Positions 6,837 through 13,945 of a stretch of 16,703 nt of DNA are shown in pieces. Under the pieces are notes generated by a model, which made no database searches, was not told the DNA's origin, and saw nothing but the letters and a program-made list of their open reading frames with translations. A program made the position numbers and the translations under genes. The stretch is taken from the NCBI GenBank assembly GCA_937915065.1, contig CALDMR010000046.1, positions 1 to 16,703 on the forward strand, written 5' to 3'. The stretch is from an uncultured Clostridia bacterium. GTDB taxonomy: Bacteria; Bacillota; Clostridia; Oscillospirales; Oscillospiraceae. Each line of letters opens with the position of its first letter. Positions within the stretch are counted from its first letter, which is position 1.

Positions 6837-8900
6837 ATGCCATCCAACAACAAAAACAATAAAAACAAAAAAAACAGCAACTGGACCGGATTGATCACCC
6901 TGATCGCCTGGGCCCTGTTTTTAACGGTCATCATCAATTATATGGCCTCCTTTTCCACCCGGGCCAACGGTAATCAGCGCACAACCAAGGCGGAGATCGG
7001 ATACAGCGAAATGGTCGATATGATCCAAAACGGCGAGGTTGCATCGGTCAGTTTCACCAGCGACGTGATCAACATCACCCCCGTGGACGGCTTTATTTAC
7101 ACCGACGAAAAGGGCAATGAAGTCACCGGCCAGCTGACGCTGTATACCAGCATCATTTCCGACAGCCGCCTGCTCCCCCTGCTGGATGAGTACCAGGTGG
7201 AATACACCAAACCCTATGTGGCCAAAATGTCCCCGCTGCTGACGGGGCTGCTGTCCTTCCTGCCCTTCATCCTTATCATCCTGCTCACCTTCTTTATGTT
7301 CCGCGGCATCGGTGGAAAGGGCGGCATGGGCGGCATGATGAACGTGGGCAAGTCCAACGCCAAAGTTTACATGGAAAAAACCACCGGCATCACATTTGCC
7401 GATGTGGCCGGCCAGGATGAAGCCAAGGAATCGCTGGAAGAAATCATCGACTTCCTCCACAATCCCGGAAAATATACCGCCATCGGCGCAAAGCTGCCCA
7501 AGGGCGCGCTGCTGGTGGGTTCTCCCGGTACCGGTAAAACCCTGCTGGCCAAGGCTGTGGCCGGCGAGGCCAGGGTGCCCTTCTTCTCCATCTCCGGTTC
7601 CGACTTTGTGGAAATGTTCGTGGGCGTGGGCGCATCCCGCGTGCGCGATCTGTTCAAAGAAGCTGCCAAAGTTGCCCCCTGCATCATTTTCATCGACGAG
7701 ATCGACACCATCGGCAAGAGCCGCGACGCGGCCAAATTCGGCGGAAACGATGAGCGCGAACAAACGCTGAACCAGCTGCTTTCCGAGCTGGACGGCTTTG
7801 ATCCCAGCAAGGGCATCATCGTCCTCGGCGCCACCAACCGCCCCGAGGTGTTGGATAAAGCCCTGCTCCGCCCCGGCCGTTTTGACCGGCGCATCACCGT
7901 GGATCGCCCCAACCTGGCAGGCCGCCTGGCCACCCTCCAGGTGCACACCCGCAATATCCGCCTGAGCGAAGACGTGGATCTGAACAAGATCGCCCAGGCC
8001 ACCGCAGGCTGCGTCGGCGCAGATCTGGCCAACCTGGTCAACGAAGCCGCCCTGCGCGCCGTGCGTCTGGGCCGCCGGGCCGTCAATCAAAACGACCTGC
8101 TGGTTTCCTTTGAAACCGTCATCGCCGGCACCGAAAAGAAGGGCACTGTGCTGACTGAAAAGGAAAAGCGCCTGATCGCCTATCACGAAGTGGGCCACGC
8201 CTTGGTGGCGGCCAAGCAAAAGGGCACCGAGCCGGTGCAGAAGATCACCATCGTGCCCCATACCCAGGGCGCTCTGGGCTATACCATGCAAACCCCCGAA
8301 GAAGAGCGTTTCCTCATGGATCGCGATGAGATCTATGCCGAGATCCGCACCCTGCTGGGCGGCCGCGCCGCAGAAAAGGTGGCCTTCAACACCATGACCA
8401 CCGGCGCTTCCAACGACATCGAGCGCGCCACCGATCTGGCCCGCAAGATGATCACCATGTACGGCATGAGCGACAAGTTCGGCGTGATGGGCCTGGCCAC
8501 CATCCAGAACCAGTATCTGGACGGCCAGATGGGCATGACCTGCGCCCAGGATACCGCCGCCCAAGTGGACAGCGAGATCCGCGATGTGCTGAACCGCTGC
8601 TTTGACGAGGCCGTGCAGATCCTGCTGGATAACCGCGCGCTGCTGGACGAGATCGCAGGCTACCTGCTGATCAAGGAAACCATTACCGGCGCCGACATGA
8701 TGGCCATTATCAACAACGAAAATCCCGCCATTGCAGAGGGCGGCAGCCCGGAACCCGCGCCGGATGCCCCCGAAAGCAGCGACGCGGCGCCGGAGCCCCT
8801 CGCTTCCGACGGCGAGGCCCAGCAGGCCTCCCCCGCAGAAACAGCATCCGAAACCCCCGGCGGCAAACCGGAACCTTCCGATCCCCCGACCCAGGTATAA
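6837..8900 (+). CDS. ftsH: ATP-dependent zinc metalloprotease FtsH
   Basis: A 687-residue membrane-anchored AAA+ protease that extracts and degrades membrane and short-lived cytosolic proteins as a hexamer. A short Asn/Lys-rich N-terminus precedes TM1 (about 17-37), an extracytoplasmic domain and TM2 (about 133-153). The AAA domain has Walker A GSPGTGKT (228-235), Walker B IIFIDEID and the second region of homology ATNRPEVLDKALLRPGRFDRR. The zinc site is HEVGH (450-454) with the third ligand D527 in SNDIERAT. The last 55-60 residues are a Pro/Glu/Ser/Ala-rich tail not needed for the fold. ATG 6837 is chosen because GAAGGAG sits 8 bases upstream; an in-frame ATG at 6804 lacks such a site. The gene stands alone, with a strong terminator. 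Confidence 0.97.
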   Translation: MPSNNKNNKNKKNSNWTGLITLIAWALFLTVIINYMASFSTRANGNQRTTKAEIGYSEMVDMIQNGEVASVSFTSDVINITPVDGFIYTDEKGNEVTGQLTLYTSIISDSRLLPLLDEYQVEYTKPYVAKMSPLLTGLLSFLPFILIILLTFFMFRGIGGKGGMGGMMNVGKSNAKVYMEKTTGITFADVAGQDEAKESLEEIIDFLHNPGKYTAIGAKLPKGALLVGSPGTGKTLLAKAVAGEARVPFFSISGSDFVEMFVGVGASRVRDLFKEAAKVAPCIIFIDEIDTIGKSRDAAKFGGNDEREQTLNQLLSELDGFDPSKGIIVLGATNRPEVLDKALLRPGRFDRRITVDRPNLAGRLATLQVHTRNIRLSEDVDLNKIAQATAGCVGADLANLVNEAALRAVRLGRRAVNQNDLLVSFETVIAGTEKKGTVLTEKEKRLIAYHEVGHALVAAKQKGTEPVQKITIVPHTQGALGYTMQTPEEERFLMDRDEIYAEIRTLLGGRAAEKVAFNTMTTGASNDIERATDLARKMITMYGMSDKFGVMGLATIQNQYLDGQMGMTCAQDTAAQVDSEIRDVLNRCFDEAVQILLDNRALLDEIAGYLLIKETITGADMMAIINNENPAIAEGGSPEPAPDAPESSDAAPEPLASDGEAQQASPAETASETPGGKPEPSDPPTQV

Positions 8901-8904
8901 CCGC

Positions 8905-8942
8905 AAAAATCCCTCTGCCCCATCCGGCAGAGGGATTTTTTT
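8905..8942 (+). terminator. ftsH intrinsic terminator
   Basis: A 15-bp perfect stem (8905-8919 with 8926-8940, core CCCTCTGCC) with a 6-base loop ending in a run of seven T. It starts 5 bp after the ftsH stop codon. Confidence 0.92.
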
Positions 8943-8972
8943 GCAGCACACCAGAACTCCACGCTTCGTTCC

Positions 8973-9001
8973 TTGCAGCCGCCTCCCTTTTTTGTTATCA
9001 T
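8973..9001 (+). promoter_or_regulatory. Promoter of the HTH-desulfoferrodoxin gene
   Basis: TTGCAG (8973-8978) and TATCAT (8996-9001) are spaced 17 bp. Transcription would begin near 9008, just before the ribosome site AAGGAG (9010-9015), giving a very short leader. Confidence 0.45.
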
Positions 9002-9023
9002 CAAAGTCCAAGGAGATGAATCT

Positions 9024-9746
9024 ATGGATCACAAGAAAACCGGTGCGCTGATCCGCACCCTGCGCCTGGAAAAAGGCATGACCCAGCAAGCTATGGCGGA
9101 ACAGCTCCATGTCAGCGCCCGCGCCGTGTCCAAATGGGAAACCGGCGCCGGATTTGCCGACGTCTCCTCCCTGGAGGCCCTGAGCCGCATTCTGGAAATC
9201 GGCGTGAACGAATTGCTGCGCGGCCACCGGGAAGAAAACGACACAGCAGGAGGAAATATGAAGCGTTCTCAATATTACATCTGCCCCACCTGCGACAGCA
9301 TCACCCTGTCCACCGGCAGCGCCGCCGTCAGCTGCTGCGGCCGCCCCCTGGCCCCACAAACGCCCCGCGAAGCAGAACCAGGCCAAAAACTGCGGGTGGA
9401 ACCGGTGGAGGATGAATGGTTCATCACCTCTTCCCACCCCATGACCAAGGCGTGCTATATTTCATTTTTGGCCTATGCCACCGGGGAGAAGCTCGAATTG
9501 ATCAAAACCTATCCCGAATGGGATCTGCACGCCCGCTTTCCCCGCCGCGGCCACGGCATGCTGCTGTTGTGGTACAGCACCCGGGAGACGGACTGCTGTA
9601 TCAGCTGTTATGATGCTCAAAATCCGCCCCGCCGCTGCCATCGTGCAGCGGCGGGGCGGATCTCTTTTGCAGTTTATTCCGCGCAGTGGGCGCAGGAAGC
9701 TTCCCGGAACAGTTTCGGATCATACGCAATGCCGTTCTTGTCGTAG
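9024..9746 (+). CDS. XRE HTH fused to desulfoferrodoxin-like domains; C-terminus probably frameshifted
   Basis: Residues 1-70 are a Cro/C1-type HTH (TLRLEKGMTQQAMAEQL, VSARAVSKWE). From about 80 the chain follows the two-domain superoxide reductase pattern. First comes a desulforedoxin-like FeS4 knuckle with C87, C90, C104 and C105, then a region around HPM (138-140). In desulfoferrodoxin HPMxxxH supplies two iron ligands; here the second is C144, and the expected late Cys in YCxxHGL is Ser (WYST). The second iron centre is therefore probably lost and the protein may sense through the FeS4 site; this is inference. The family-like ending DGLLYQLL followed by TGA (9611-9613) is found in another frame. 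A one-base loss near 9580-9592 would make the frame run on through a terminator hairpin and 73 bp into iscU. Residues after about 188 are therefore doubtful. AAGGAG precedes ATG 9024. Confidence 0.75.
   Translation: MDHKKTGALIRTLRLEKGMTQQAMAEQLHVSARAVSKWETGAGFADVSSLEALSRILEIGVNELLRGHREENDTAGGNMKRSQYYICPTCDSITLSTGSAAVSCCGRPLAPQTPREAEPGQKLRVEPVEDEWFITSSHPMTKACYISFLAYATGEKLELIKTYPEWDLHARFPRRGHGMLLLWYSTRETDCCISCYDAQNPPRRCHRAAAGRISFAVYSAQWAQEASRNSFGSYAMPFLS
9622..9661. terminator. Bidirectional terminator between convergent genes
   Basis: A 17-bp perfect GC-rich stem (9622-9638 with 9645-9661, core CCGCCCCGCCGC) and a 6-base loop. The minus side is followed by TTTT and the plus side by CTCTTTT. 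It lies 12 bp before the iscU stop region and 8 bp after the TGA at 9611, which supports that TGA as the original stop of the HTH-desulfoferrodoxin gene. Confidence 0.8.
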
Positions 9747-10099
9747 TAGTCTTTCACAGCAGCTTTCACCGCTTCCTCTGCCAGCACAGAGCAATGGATC
9801 TTATGGGTGGGCAGGCCGTCCAGCGCCTCCACCACCGCCCGGTTGGACAGCTGCAGCGCTTCTTCCACGGGCTTTCCCTTGATCATCTCCGTGGCCATGG
9901 AACTGGTGGCAATGGCACTGCCGCAGCCAAAGGTTTCAAACTTCACATCGCTGATGATATCACCGTCGATCTTCAGATACATCTTCATAATATCGCCGCA
10001 CTTGGCGTTGCCCACTTCACCCACGCCATCGGCATTTTCAATTTCACCCACATTGCGGGGATTGCGGAAATGGTCCATGACCTTTTCACTGTATAACAT
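9674..10099 (-). CDS. iscU: Iron-sulfur cluster scaffold IscU / NifU-like
   Basis: A 141-residue scaffold on which iron and sulfide are assembled into [2Fe-2S] or [4Fe-4S] clusters before transfer to target proteins in the cytosol. The ligands of the family are in place: C34 and D36 in AKCGD, C59 in FGCGSA, and C103 in HCSVLAEEA. The C-terminus adds a CAHC motif (136-139). The ATG at 10099 is chosen because AAGGAG precedes it by 9 bases and MLYSEKVMDHF is the standard opening; an upstream in-frame ATG lies deep in iscS. The start overlaps the end of iscS by 14 bp, which suggests translational coupling and a shared transcript driven from the palindromic promoter upstream of iscS. Confidence 0.95.
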   Translation of the reverse strand: MLYSEKVMDHFRNPRNVGEIENADGVGEVGNAKCGDIMKMYLKIDGDIISDVKFETFGCGSAIATSSMATEMIKGKPVEEALQLSNRAVVEALDGLPTHKIHCSVLAEEAVKAAVKDYYDKNGIAYDPKLFREASCAHCAE

Positions 10100-11273
10100 A
10101 TGCTTTCTCTCCTTTTTCCAAAGCTTTCCAGACCGGGGAGATGCCGCGCAGATAGGCCACAACATCCTTTGTCTCCCGGATGATCGTTTCCACTTCTTCC
10201 AATGTGTTCTCCTCGCCCAGACTCAGGCGCAGCGAACCATGGGCCACCTCGTGGGGCCGTCCAATGGCCAGCAGCACATGGCTGGGGTCCAGGGAACCGG
10301 AAGTGCAGGCGCTGCCGGAAGAGGCCGAGATCCCCTTGTCGTCCAGCAGCAACAGCAAAGATTCGCCCTCGATGCCCTCAAAACAGAAATTCACGTTGCC
10401 CGGCAGGCGCAGCTCCCGGTCGCCATTGAGGGCGCTGTGCGAAATTTCGGAAAGGCCTTCGATCAGCCGTTCCCGCAGGCCCTTGAGATAGGCAGCCTGC
10501 TCCGGCATATTGGCACAAGCCTCTTCCAGCGCCGCCGCCATGCCCACAATGGCCGGCAGGTTTTCCGTTCCGGCCCGCTTGCCCCGTTCCTGGGCGCCGC
10601 CTTCGATCAGGGGACGCAGGGGCACTCCCTTGCGCACATACAGCGCACCCACGCCCCGGGGGCCGCAGAACTTATGGCCGGACAGGCTCAGCAGATCGAT
10701 CTGCTCCGCAGCCACATCAATGGGAATGTGACCTGCGGCCTGTACAGCGTCGGTGTGGAATACCACTCCCCGCTCCCGGCACAGCGCGCCGATGGCGCCG
10801 ATGGGCTGCAAAGTGCCGATCTCATTATTGGCATAAATAACGCTGACCAGTGCCGTATCCTCCCGGATGGCCGCCGCCACATCCTCCACCTTTACAATGC
10901 CGGACTCGTCCACACCCACCAAAGTGACTTCAAAACCTTCCTCTTTCAGCCGCTCCAGCGTATGCAGTACCGCATGGTGCTCGATGGCCGTGGACACCAG
11001 GTGCTTTTTACCTTTGCGCGCGCCCCAATAGGCGGCGCTGCGGATCGCCTGATTGTCGGCCTCGCTGCCGCCGGAGGTGAAATAGATTTCCCGCTCTTCG
11101 GCGCCGATGCAGCGGGCCACCCGCCCACGGGCGTCCTGCAGCACTTCGTTGGCCTCTTGTCCCAATGTATACAAACTGGAGGGATTCCCCCAGCTCTCAT
11201 CCATGCAGGCGATCATGGCCGCCTTGGCCGCAGCGCTGGTTTTGGTCGTCGCCGCGTGATCTGCGTAGATCAT
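10086..11273 (-). CDS. iscS: Cysteine desulfurase IscS / NifS
   Basis: A 395-residue class V PLP enzyme that removes sulfur from L-cysteine as a persulfide and passes it to IscU. The PLP-binding lysine is K201 in SGHKFCGPRG, preceded by the cofactor-binding HTDAVQA. The persulfide-forming C323 lies in SSGSACTSGS on the flexible loop typical of the IscS/NifS group rather than of SufS. Length is normal for the family. AAAGGAG precedes the ATG. It heads a two-gene unit with iscU and is preceded by a promoter buried in a long palindrome, presumably controlled by the adjacent Rrf2 regulator. Confidence 0.96.
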   Translation of the reverse strand: MIYADHAATTKTSAAAKAAMIACMDESWGNPSSLYTLGQEANEVLQDARGRVARCIGAEEREIYFTSGGSEADNQAIRSAAYWGARKGKKHLVSTAIEHHAVLHTLERLKEEGFEVTLVGVDESGIVKVEDVAAAIREDTALVSVIYANNEIGTLQPIGAIGALCRERGVVFHTDAVQAAGHIPIDVAAEQIDLLSLSGHKFCGPRGVGALYVRKGVPLRPLIEGGAQERGKRAGTENLPAIVGMAAALEEACANMPEQAAYLKGLRERLIEGLSEISHSALNGDRELRLPGNVNFCFEGIEGESLLLLLDDKGISASSGSACTSGSLDPSHVLLAIGRPHEVAHGSLRLSLGEENTLEEVETIIRETKDVVAYLRGISPVWKALEKGEKAYVIQ

Positions 11274-11347
11274 TGATCCATCACTCCTTTTATCGTTTCT
11301 GCCGTCCGCCTCAGCGCCCGGCCGTATTTCCTATTATCTTTGTAGGA

Positions 11348-11389
11348 ATATTACCACAATAAACCTATTGTGTCAATAGGTTTATTGTG
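11348..11389 (-). promoter_or_regulatory. iscSU promoter embedded in a 35-bp perfect palindrome (probable IscR operator)
   Basis: Minus-strand TTGACA (11371-11376) and TAATAT (11348-11353) are spaced 17 bp. A perfect inverted repeat of two 16-bp arms around a 3-base centre (11355-11370 and 11374-11389) covers the -35, the whole spacer and upstream bases. Each arm contains CAATAAACCTATTG, itself a partial palindrome (CAATA-AACC-TATTG), so two dimers could bind. The core AATAAACCTATT recurs in near-identical form at the iscR start site. Repression by the Rrf2 protein is the likely function. A role as a transcript hairpin is less likely because it lies upstream of the start site. Confidence 0.75.
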
Positions 11390-11410
11390 TAATTTCTTCG
11401 CTGCGCCCAC

Positions 11411-11441
11411 AAAAAAAGGCGGACGCCGCCGCGTCCGCCTT
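11411..11441 (-). terminator. iscR intrinsic terminator
   Basis: An 11-bp stem (11416-11426 with 11431-11441, core AGGCGGACGC), a 4-base loop and a run of T on the minus strand (11411-11417). It lies just beyond the iscR stop codon and separates iscR from the iscSU promoter, so the two units can be controlled separately. Confidence 0.88.
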
Positions 11442-11450
11442 CCCCATATA

Positions 11451-11888
11451 TCAAATTCCGCAGGCGCCTTTGGGCCGCTCCCGCATCTGCTGCGCCAACT
11501 GGGCCAGGGTAATACCGGAAAAATAAGTCCGGATGACCCGATCCAGCCCCTGCCAAATGGGCAGGGATGCGCACTGATCTGCCCGGGCACAGGGCGCCCG
11601 GTTTTCTTCCAAGCAAGCCACCGGCGCCAGCGAACCTTCCGCCGCCTCCAGCAGCTCTAAAATGGTGATCTCCCCGGGCTCCTTCGCCAGGCGGTATCCT
11701 CCGCCCTTGCCCCGGGCCCCCACCACCAGGCCGCCCTTGACCATTCCTTTGATGATGGCTTCCAGGTATTTTTCACTGATCTGCTCTTCCTGCGCCACTT
11801 CTTTCAACGGCACCGGCACGCCCTCCGGCGCTGCTGCCAGCGCGGCCATCACCCGCAGGGCGTAGCGGCCCTTGGTGGAAATCATCAT
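11451..11888 (-). CDS. iscR: Rrf2-family transcriptional regulator, IscR-like
   Basis: A 145-residue winged-helix regulator. MMISTKGRYALRVM is the standard Rrf2 opening, the recognition region includes ISEKYLEAIIKGM (37-49), and the wing has GARGKGGGYRL (57-67). Three cysteines, C92, C100 and C106, sit where IscR binds its [2Fe-2S] cluster; spacing here is x7 and x5 rather than x5 and x5. This and the adjacent iscSU genes favour an iron-sulfur sensor over the cysteine-metabolism regulator CymR. The start has AAGGAGG upstream; ATG 11888 or 11885 could be used. Its own promoter carries a copy of the motif found twice in the iscSU palindrome, suggesting autoregulation plus control of iscSU. Confidence 0.88.
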   Translation of the reverse strand: MMISTKGRYALRVMAALAAAPEGVPVPLKEVAQEEQISEKYLEAIIKGMVKGGLVVGARGKGGGYRLAKEPGEITILELLEAAEGSLAPVACLEENRAPCARADQCASLPIWQGLDRVIRTYFSGITLAQLAQQMRERPKGACGI

Positions 11889-11906
11889 AGCGTCGTCCTC
11901 CTTGCT

Positions 11907-11947
11907 CAATATAAACCTATTATATCGCAGGGTTTTTTCTTTTGCAA
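11907..11947 (-). promoter_or_regulatory. iscR promoter with single operator-like site
   Basis: Minus-strand TTGCAA (11942-11947) and TATAAT (11919-11924) are spaced 17 bp. From the -10 into the start site runs ATAATAGGTTTATATTG (11907-11923), which shares AATAGGTTTAT with both arms of the iscSU palindrome. Here the site overlaps the -10, whereas at iscSU it overlaps the -35 and spacer. Confidence 0.7.
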
Positions 11948-11966
11948 GGATTTTGCCACTTTCCTG

Positions 11967-11995
11967 TTGCGCTCCGCGCAGCGCTGTTCTATACT
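11967..11995 (+). promoter_or_regulatory. Promoter of the membrane-anchored XRE gene
   Basis: TTGCGC (11967-11972) and TATACT (11990-11995) are spaced 17 bp, diverging from the iscR promoter. The leader would be about 135 bases, with no recognisable riboswitch. Confidence 0.45.
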
Positions 11996-12138
11996 GGAAA
12001 CATCCTTATTTTGTAGTTCTCCGGCCGATGGTTTCCCATATTTTGTATGTAAACCGCCAGTTGACAAAAAGGAAGGGGCCGGGTGGTGGACTTTTTTCCG
12101 CCGCCGCGCCATACTGCAGCCAAAGGAGGTTGAACACC

Positions 12139-13404
12139 ATGACCATTGGACAACGCATCACCGCCCTGCGGAAAGAGCGCCGCCTGTCCCAGGAAGAACT
12201 GGGCGAACAGGTGGGCGTTTCCCGCCAGGCAATTTATAAATGGGAAAGCGATGCCAGTTTGCCGGAAATTGATAAACTGAGCGCCCTGAGCCGTCTGTTC
12301 GGCGTTTCCGTGGGCTGGCTGTTGGGGGTAGAAGAAGCGCCCAGCACCGCGCCGGAAGAAACCGGCGAGCTGACTGAAGCCCAGCTGAAAATGGTGGAGG
12401 AGATCGTGGATCGCTATATCGCGGCCCAGCCCGCGCCCCCTCCGGCCAAGCGAAAAAAATGGCCCTATCTGGCTGCGGCAGCCGTAGGCCTGGCCGCGCT
12501 GGTGACCCTGGGCAGTCTCAGCGGCAAACTGAACCGGCTGAACACCCAGTATCTCAACCTGCAAAACAGCATCGGCACGATCCAAAGCAATGTCAACGGC
12601 CAGATCGGCGGCATTTCCAACCGGGTGGAAGAGCTATTAAAAAGCCAGAACAACCTGACCGCCAGTTATGACACCAATCTGCAAAAGGCAGATATCCAGG
12701 CAGGCACCGTCACCTTTTCCCTGCAAGCCACCCCCAAAACCTATGTCCCCGGTATGAGCGCCGTCTTTCGCGCCACCCAATCGGATACCAACGAGATAAC
12801 AGAGGTTCCCGGCCTTCCCGATGATACCCAGGGATTTACCGCCGAATTGACCTGCCCCCTGACCAATTATACCGCCTTGAGCGTGGTCTTCATCACCGGA
12901 GAAACCCAGGAGACCCAGCTTTTGGATCAGTACGACGGGCTCTATGACCAAACGGTGCCCTACCTTTCCGTAGAAGACTACGCTCTGATGTATCACGACT
13001 GCCCCAAAAACCGCTTGGAGTTTAAGGATCTATACCTGACCACTTCAGAGGATTCCATGACATCTGCCACTTCCGACGGATTTCAGCCCGCAGAGATCCG
13101 TTCTGTCCGGGTTGGATTGTTCAAAAATCAAAAGCTGGTGGACTGGGCCGATCCCTGCGATCAACCGGCGAGTTTTCAAGGCTTTGAAGAAGGGGCCTTT
13201 GATTTCTACCACCTGCCGGACCAGTCCCTGGCCTTTGGCCCAGAGGATGTGCTGACCGTGGCTGCCGTGATCTGTGACGAAGCAGGCCGGGAATTCATAT
13301 CCCAAGGTTCCAGCTATGTGCTGGATGTGGAGGATAGCCGCCTCACCTGGGGCGGCGATGAGAAATTGACCGCCGGCGCCAGCACCGAGGGCTGGATCTT
13401 TTAA
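12139..13404 (+). CDS. Membrane-anchored XRE-family regulator with extracytoplasmic domain
   Basis: A 421-residue protein not assignable to a named family. Residues 1-65 are a clear Cro/C1-type HTH (ITALRKERRLSQEELGEQV, VSRQAIYKWE, DKLSALSRLFGV). A charged linker follows, with KRKK just before one membrane segment (about 108-130). Next is a likely coiled coil (about 131-180, repeated LNxLNTQYLNLQNSI pattern), then about 240 residues predicted to lie outside the membrane with beta-rich character and no lipobox or catalytic motif. The HTH inside and the domain outside suggest a one-component sensor of an extracellular or envelope signal. The perfect ribosome site AAAGGAGG lies 9 bases before ATG. 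It is monocistronic, with a strong terminator. The target genes are unknown. Confidence 0.85.
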   Translation: MTIGQRITALRKERRLSQEELGEQVGVSRQAIYKWESDASLPEIDKLSALSRLFGVSVGWLLGVEEAPSTAPEETGELTEAQLKMVEEIVDRYIAAQPAPPPAKRKKWPYLAAAAVGLAALVTLGSLSGKLNRLNTQYLNLQNSIGTIQSNVNGQIGGISNRVEELLKSQNNLTASYDTNLQKADIQAGTVTFSLQATPKTYVPGMSAVFRATQSDTNEITEVPGLPDDTQGFTAELTCPLTNYTALSVVFITGETQETQLLDQYDGLYDQTVPYLSVEDYALMYHDCPKNRLEFKDLYLTTSEDSMTSATSDGFQPAEIRSVRVGLFKNQKLVDWADPCDQPASFQGFEEGAFDFYHLPDQSLAFGPEDVLTVAAVICDEAGREFISQGSSYVLDVEDSRLTWGGDEKLTAGASTEGWIF

Positions 13405-13410
13405 GCGCCC

Positions 13411-13449
13411 AACGGGGCGGGGGATCTCCCCGCCCCGTTTCCCGTTTTT
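13411..13449 (+). terminator. Terminator of the membrane-anchored XRE gene
   Basis: A 12-bp perfect GC-rich stem (13411-13422 with 13428-13439) and 5-base loop, followed by TTT, CCCG and TTTTT. It begins 6 bp after the stop codon. Confidence 0.82.
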
Positions 13450-13452
13450 CCC

Positions 13453-13481
13453 TTGCGTATCTCCGCAGACCATGGTAAAAT
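13453..13481 (+). promoter_or_regulatory. tRNA-Leu promoter
   Basis: TTGCGT (13453-13458) and TAAAAT (13476-13481) are spaced 17 bp, and the -10 is extended by TGG. It lies 65 bp before the tRNA. Confidence 0.55.
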
Positions 13482-13545
13482 AGTCCCCGGCAGCACAGAG
13501 GTTTCCCAGCACCCATCATTTTCCCTTTCTCTCTGTGCAATAAAA

Positions 13546-13630
13546 GCGGGTATGGCGGAATTGGCAGACGTGCAGGATTTAGGTTCCTGTGCCGCAAGGC
13601 GTGTGGGTTCGACCCCCACTACCCGTACCA
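13546..13630 (+). tRNA. tRNA-Leu (anticodon UAG)
   Basis: An 85-base class II tRNA with encoded CCA. The acceptor arm GCGGGTA pairs with TACCCGT (one G-U). The D arm has TGGCAGAC, the anticodon stem CAGGA/TCCTG closes a loop TTTAGGT with anticodon TAG, and the variable arm TGCCGCAAGGCGT is long as expected for Leu. The T arm GTGGG-TTCGACC-CCCAC is intact. It has its own promoter and terminator. Confidence 0.96.
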
Positions 13631-13633
13631 GGT

Positions 13634-13669
13634 CGGAGCAGGCTTTGTATTGCTTGCTCCGGCTTTTTT
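13634..13669 (+). terminator. tRNA-Leu terminator
   Basis: A 10-bp stem with one G-U pair (13634-13643 with 13652-13661) ends in GC and six T. It starts 3 bp after the tRNA CCA. Confidence 0.85.
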
Positions 13670-13670
13670 A

Positions 13671-13904
13671 TAAAAGCCAGAGCAAGCTCATGCTGCTCCC
13701 CCTTTCCAAATCGCAGCCCCTGCGCCGGGCCGCAATTTGGCAGCGCCGCTTCACGGCGTTTTTACTTGTGAGAAGTATTTTCTTTAATCCGCTCTTTACA
13801 ATAAAAGCACCGCGACAGATGTCGCGGTGCTTTTACTCTATGCCGGATGCCGATCTGTCAAAACCTAATACAATCATCAAACAGTGGCAGCCGATCCTGC
13901 TTAA
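13671..13904. other. Non-coding stretch between tRNA-Leu and the tRNA fragment
   Basis: No gene is supported here; a long open frame across 13453-14043 overlaps the tRNA and has no ribosome site, so it is not real. Contents visible: an imperfect hairpin at 13677-13700 related to the two tRNA terminators around it, and a strong symmetrical hairpin at 13802-13835. The rest shows no promoter or repeat that I can defend. Confidence 0.6.
13802..13835. terminator. Symmetrical terminator-like hairpin
   Basis: A 16-bp perfect inverted repeat (13802-13817 with 13820-13835, core GCACCGCGACA) flanked by A-run on one side and T-run on the other, so it could terminate transcription on either strand. No adjacent gene clearly uses it; it may stop read-through from either tRNA transcript. 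Confidence 0.65.
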
Positions 13905-13942
13905 TATAAAAACCGGAGCAAGCGGCAACGCGCATGCTCCGG
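13905..13942 (-). terminator. Terminator of the truncated tRNA gene
   Basis: On the minus strand, CCGGAGCA and GCG pair with CGC and TGCTCCGG across one T-T mismatch (13913-13942), followed by TTTTT. It lies 3 bp beyond the tRNA fragment's CCA and is probably the native terminator of the interrupted tRNA gene. Confidence 0.75.
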
Positions 13943-13945
13943 CAA

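Noticed and set aside
6921..9437. Long minus-strand open frame of 838 codons opposite ftsH
   Set aside because: It spans ftsH, its terminator and the next gene; composition is Gly/Ala/His-rich as expected for an antisense shadow.
9578..9592. Programmed ribosomal frameshift
   Set aside because: No slippery heptamer or downstream pseudoknot is evident, and a simple base loss explains the two frames.
9807..11276. Plus-strand open frame opposite iscS and iscU
   Set aside because: Antisense shadow; both minus-strand genes have intact catalytic motifs and ribosome sites.
12061..12066. TTGACA upstream of the membrane-anchored XRE gene
   Set aside because: No -10 hexamer at 16-18 bp downstream; the TTGCGC/TATACT pair at 11967-11995 fits better.
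13802..13835. Possible CRISPR-like or insertion-sequence end repeat
   Set aside because: A single hairpin with flanking A and T runs and no further copies or transposase; a terminator explains it.
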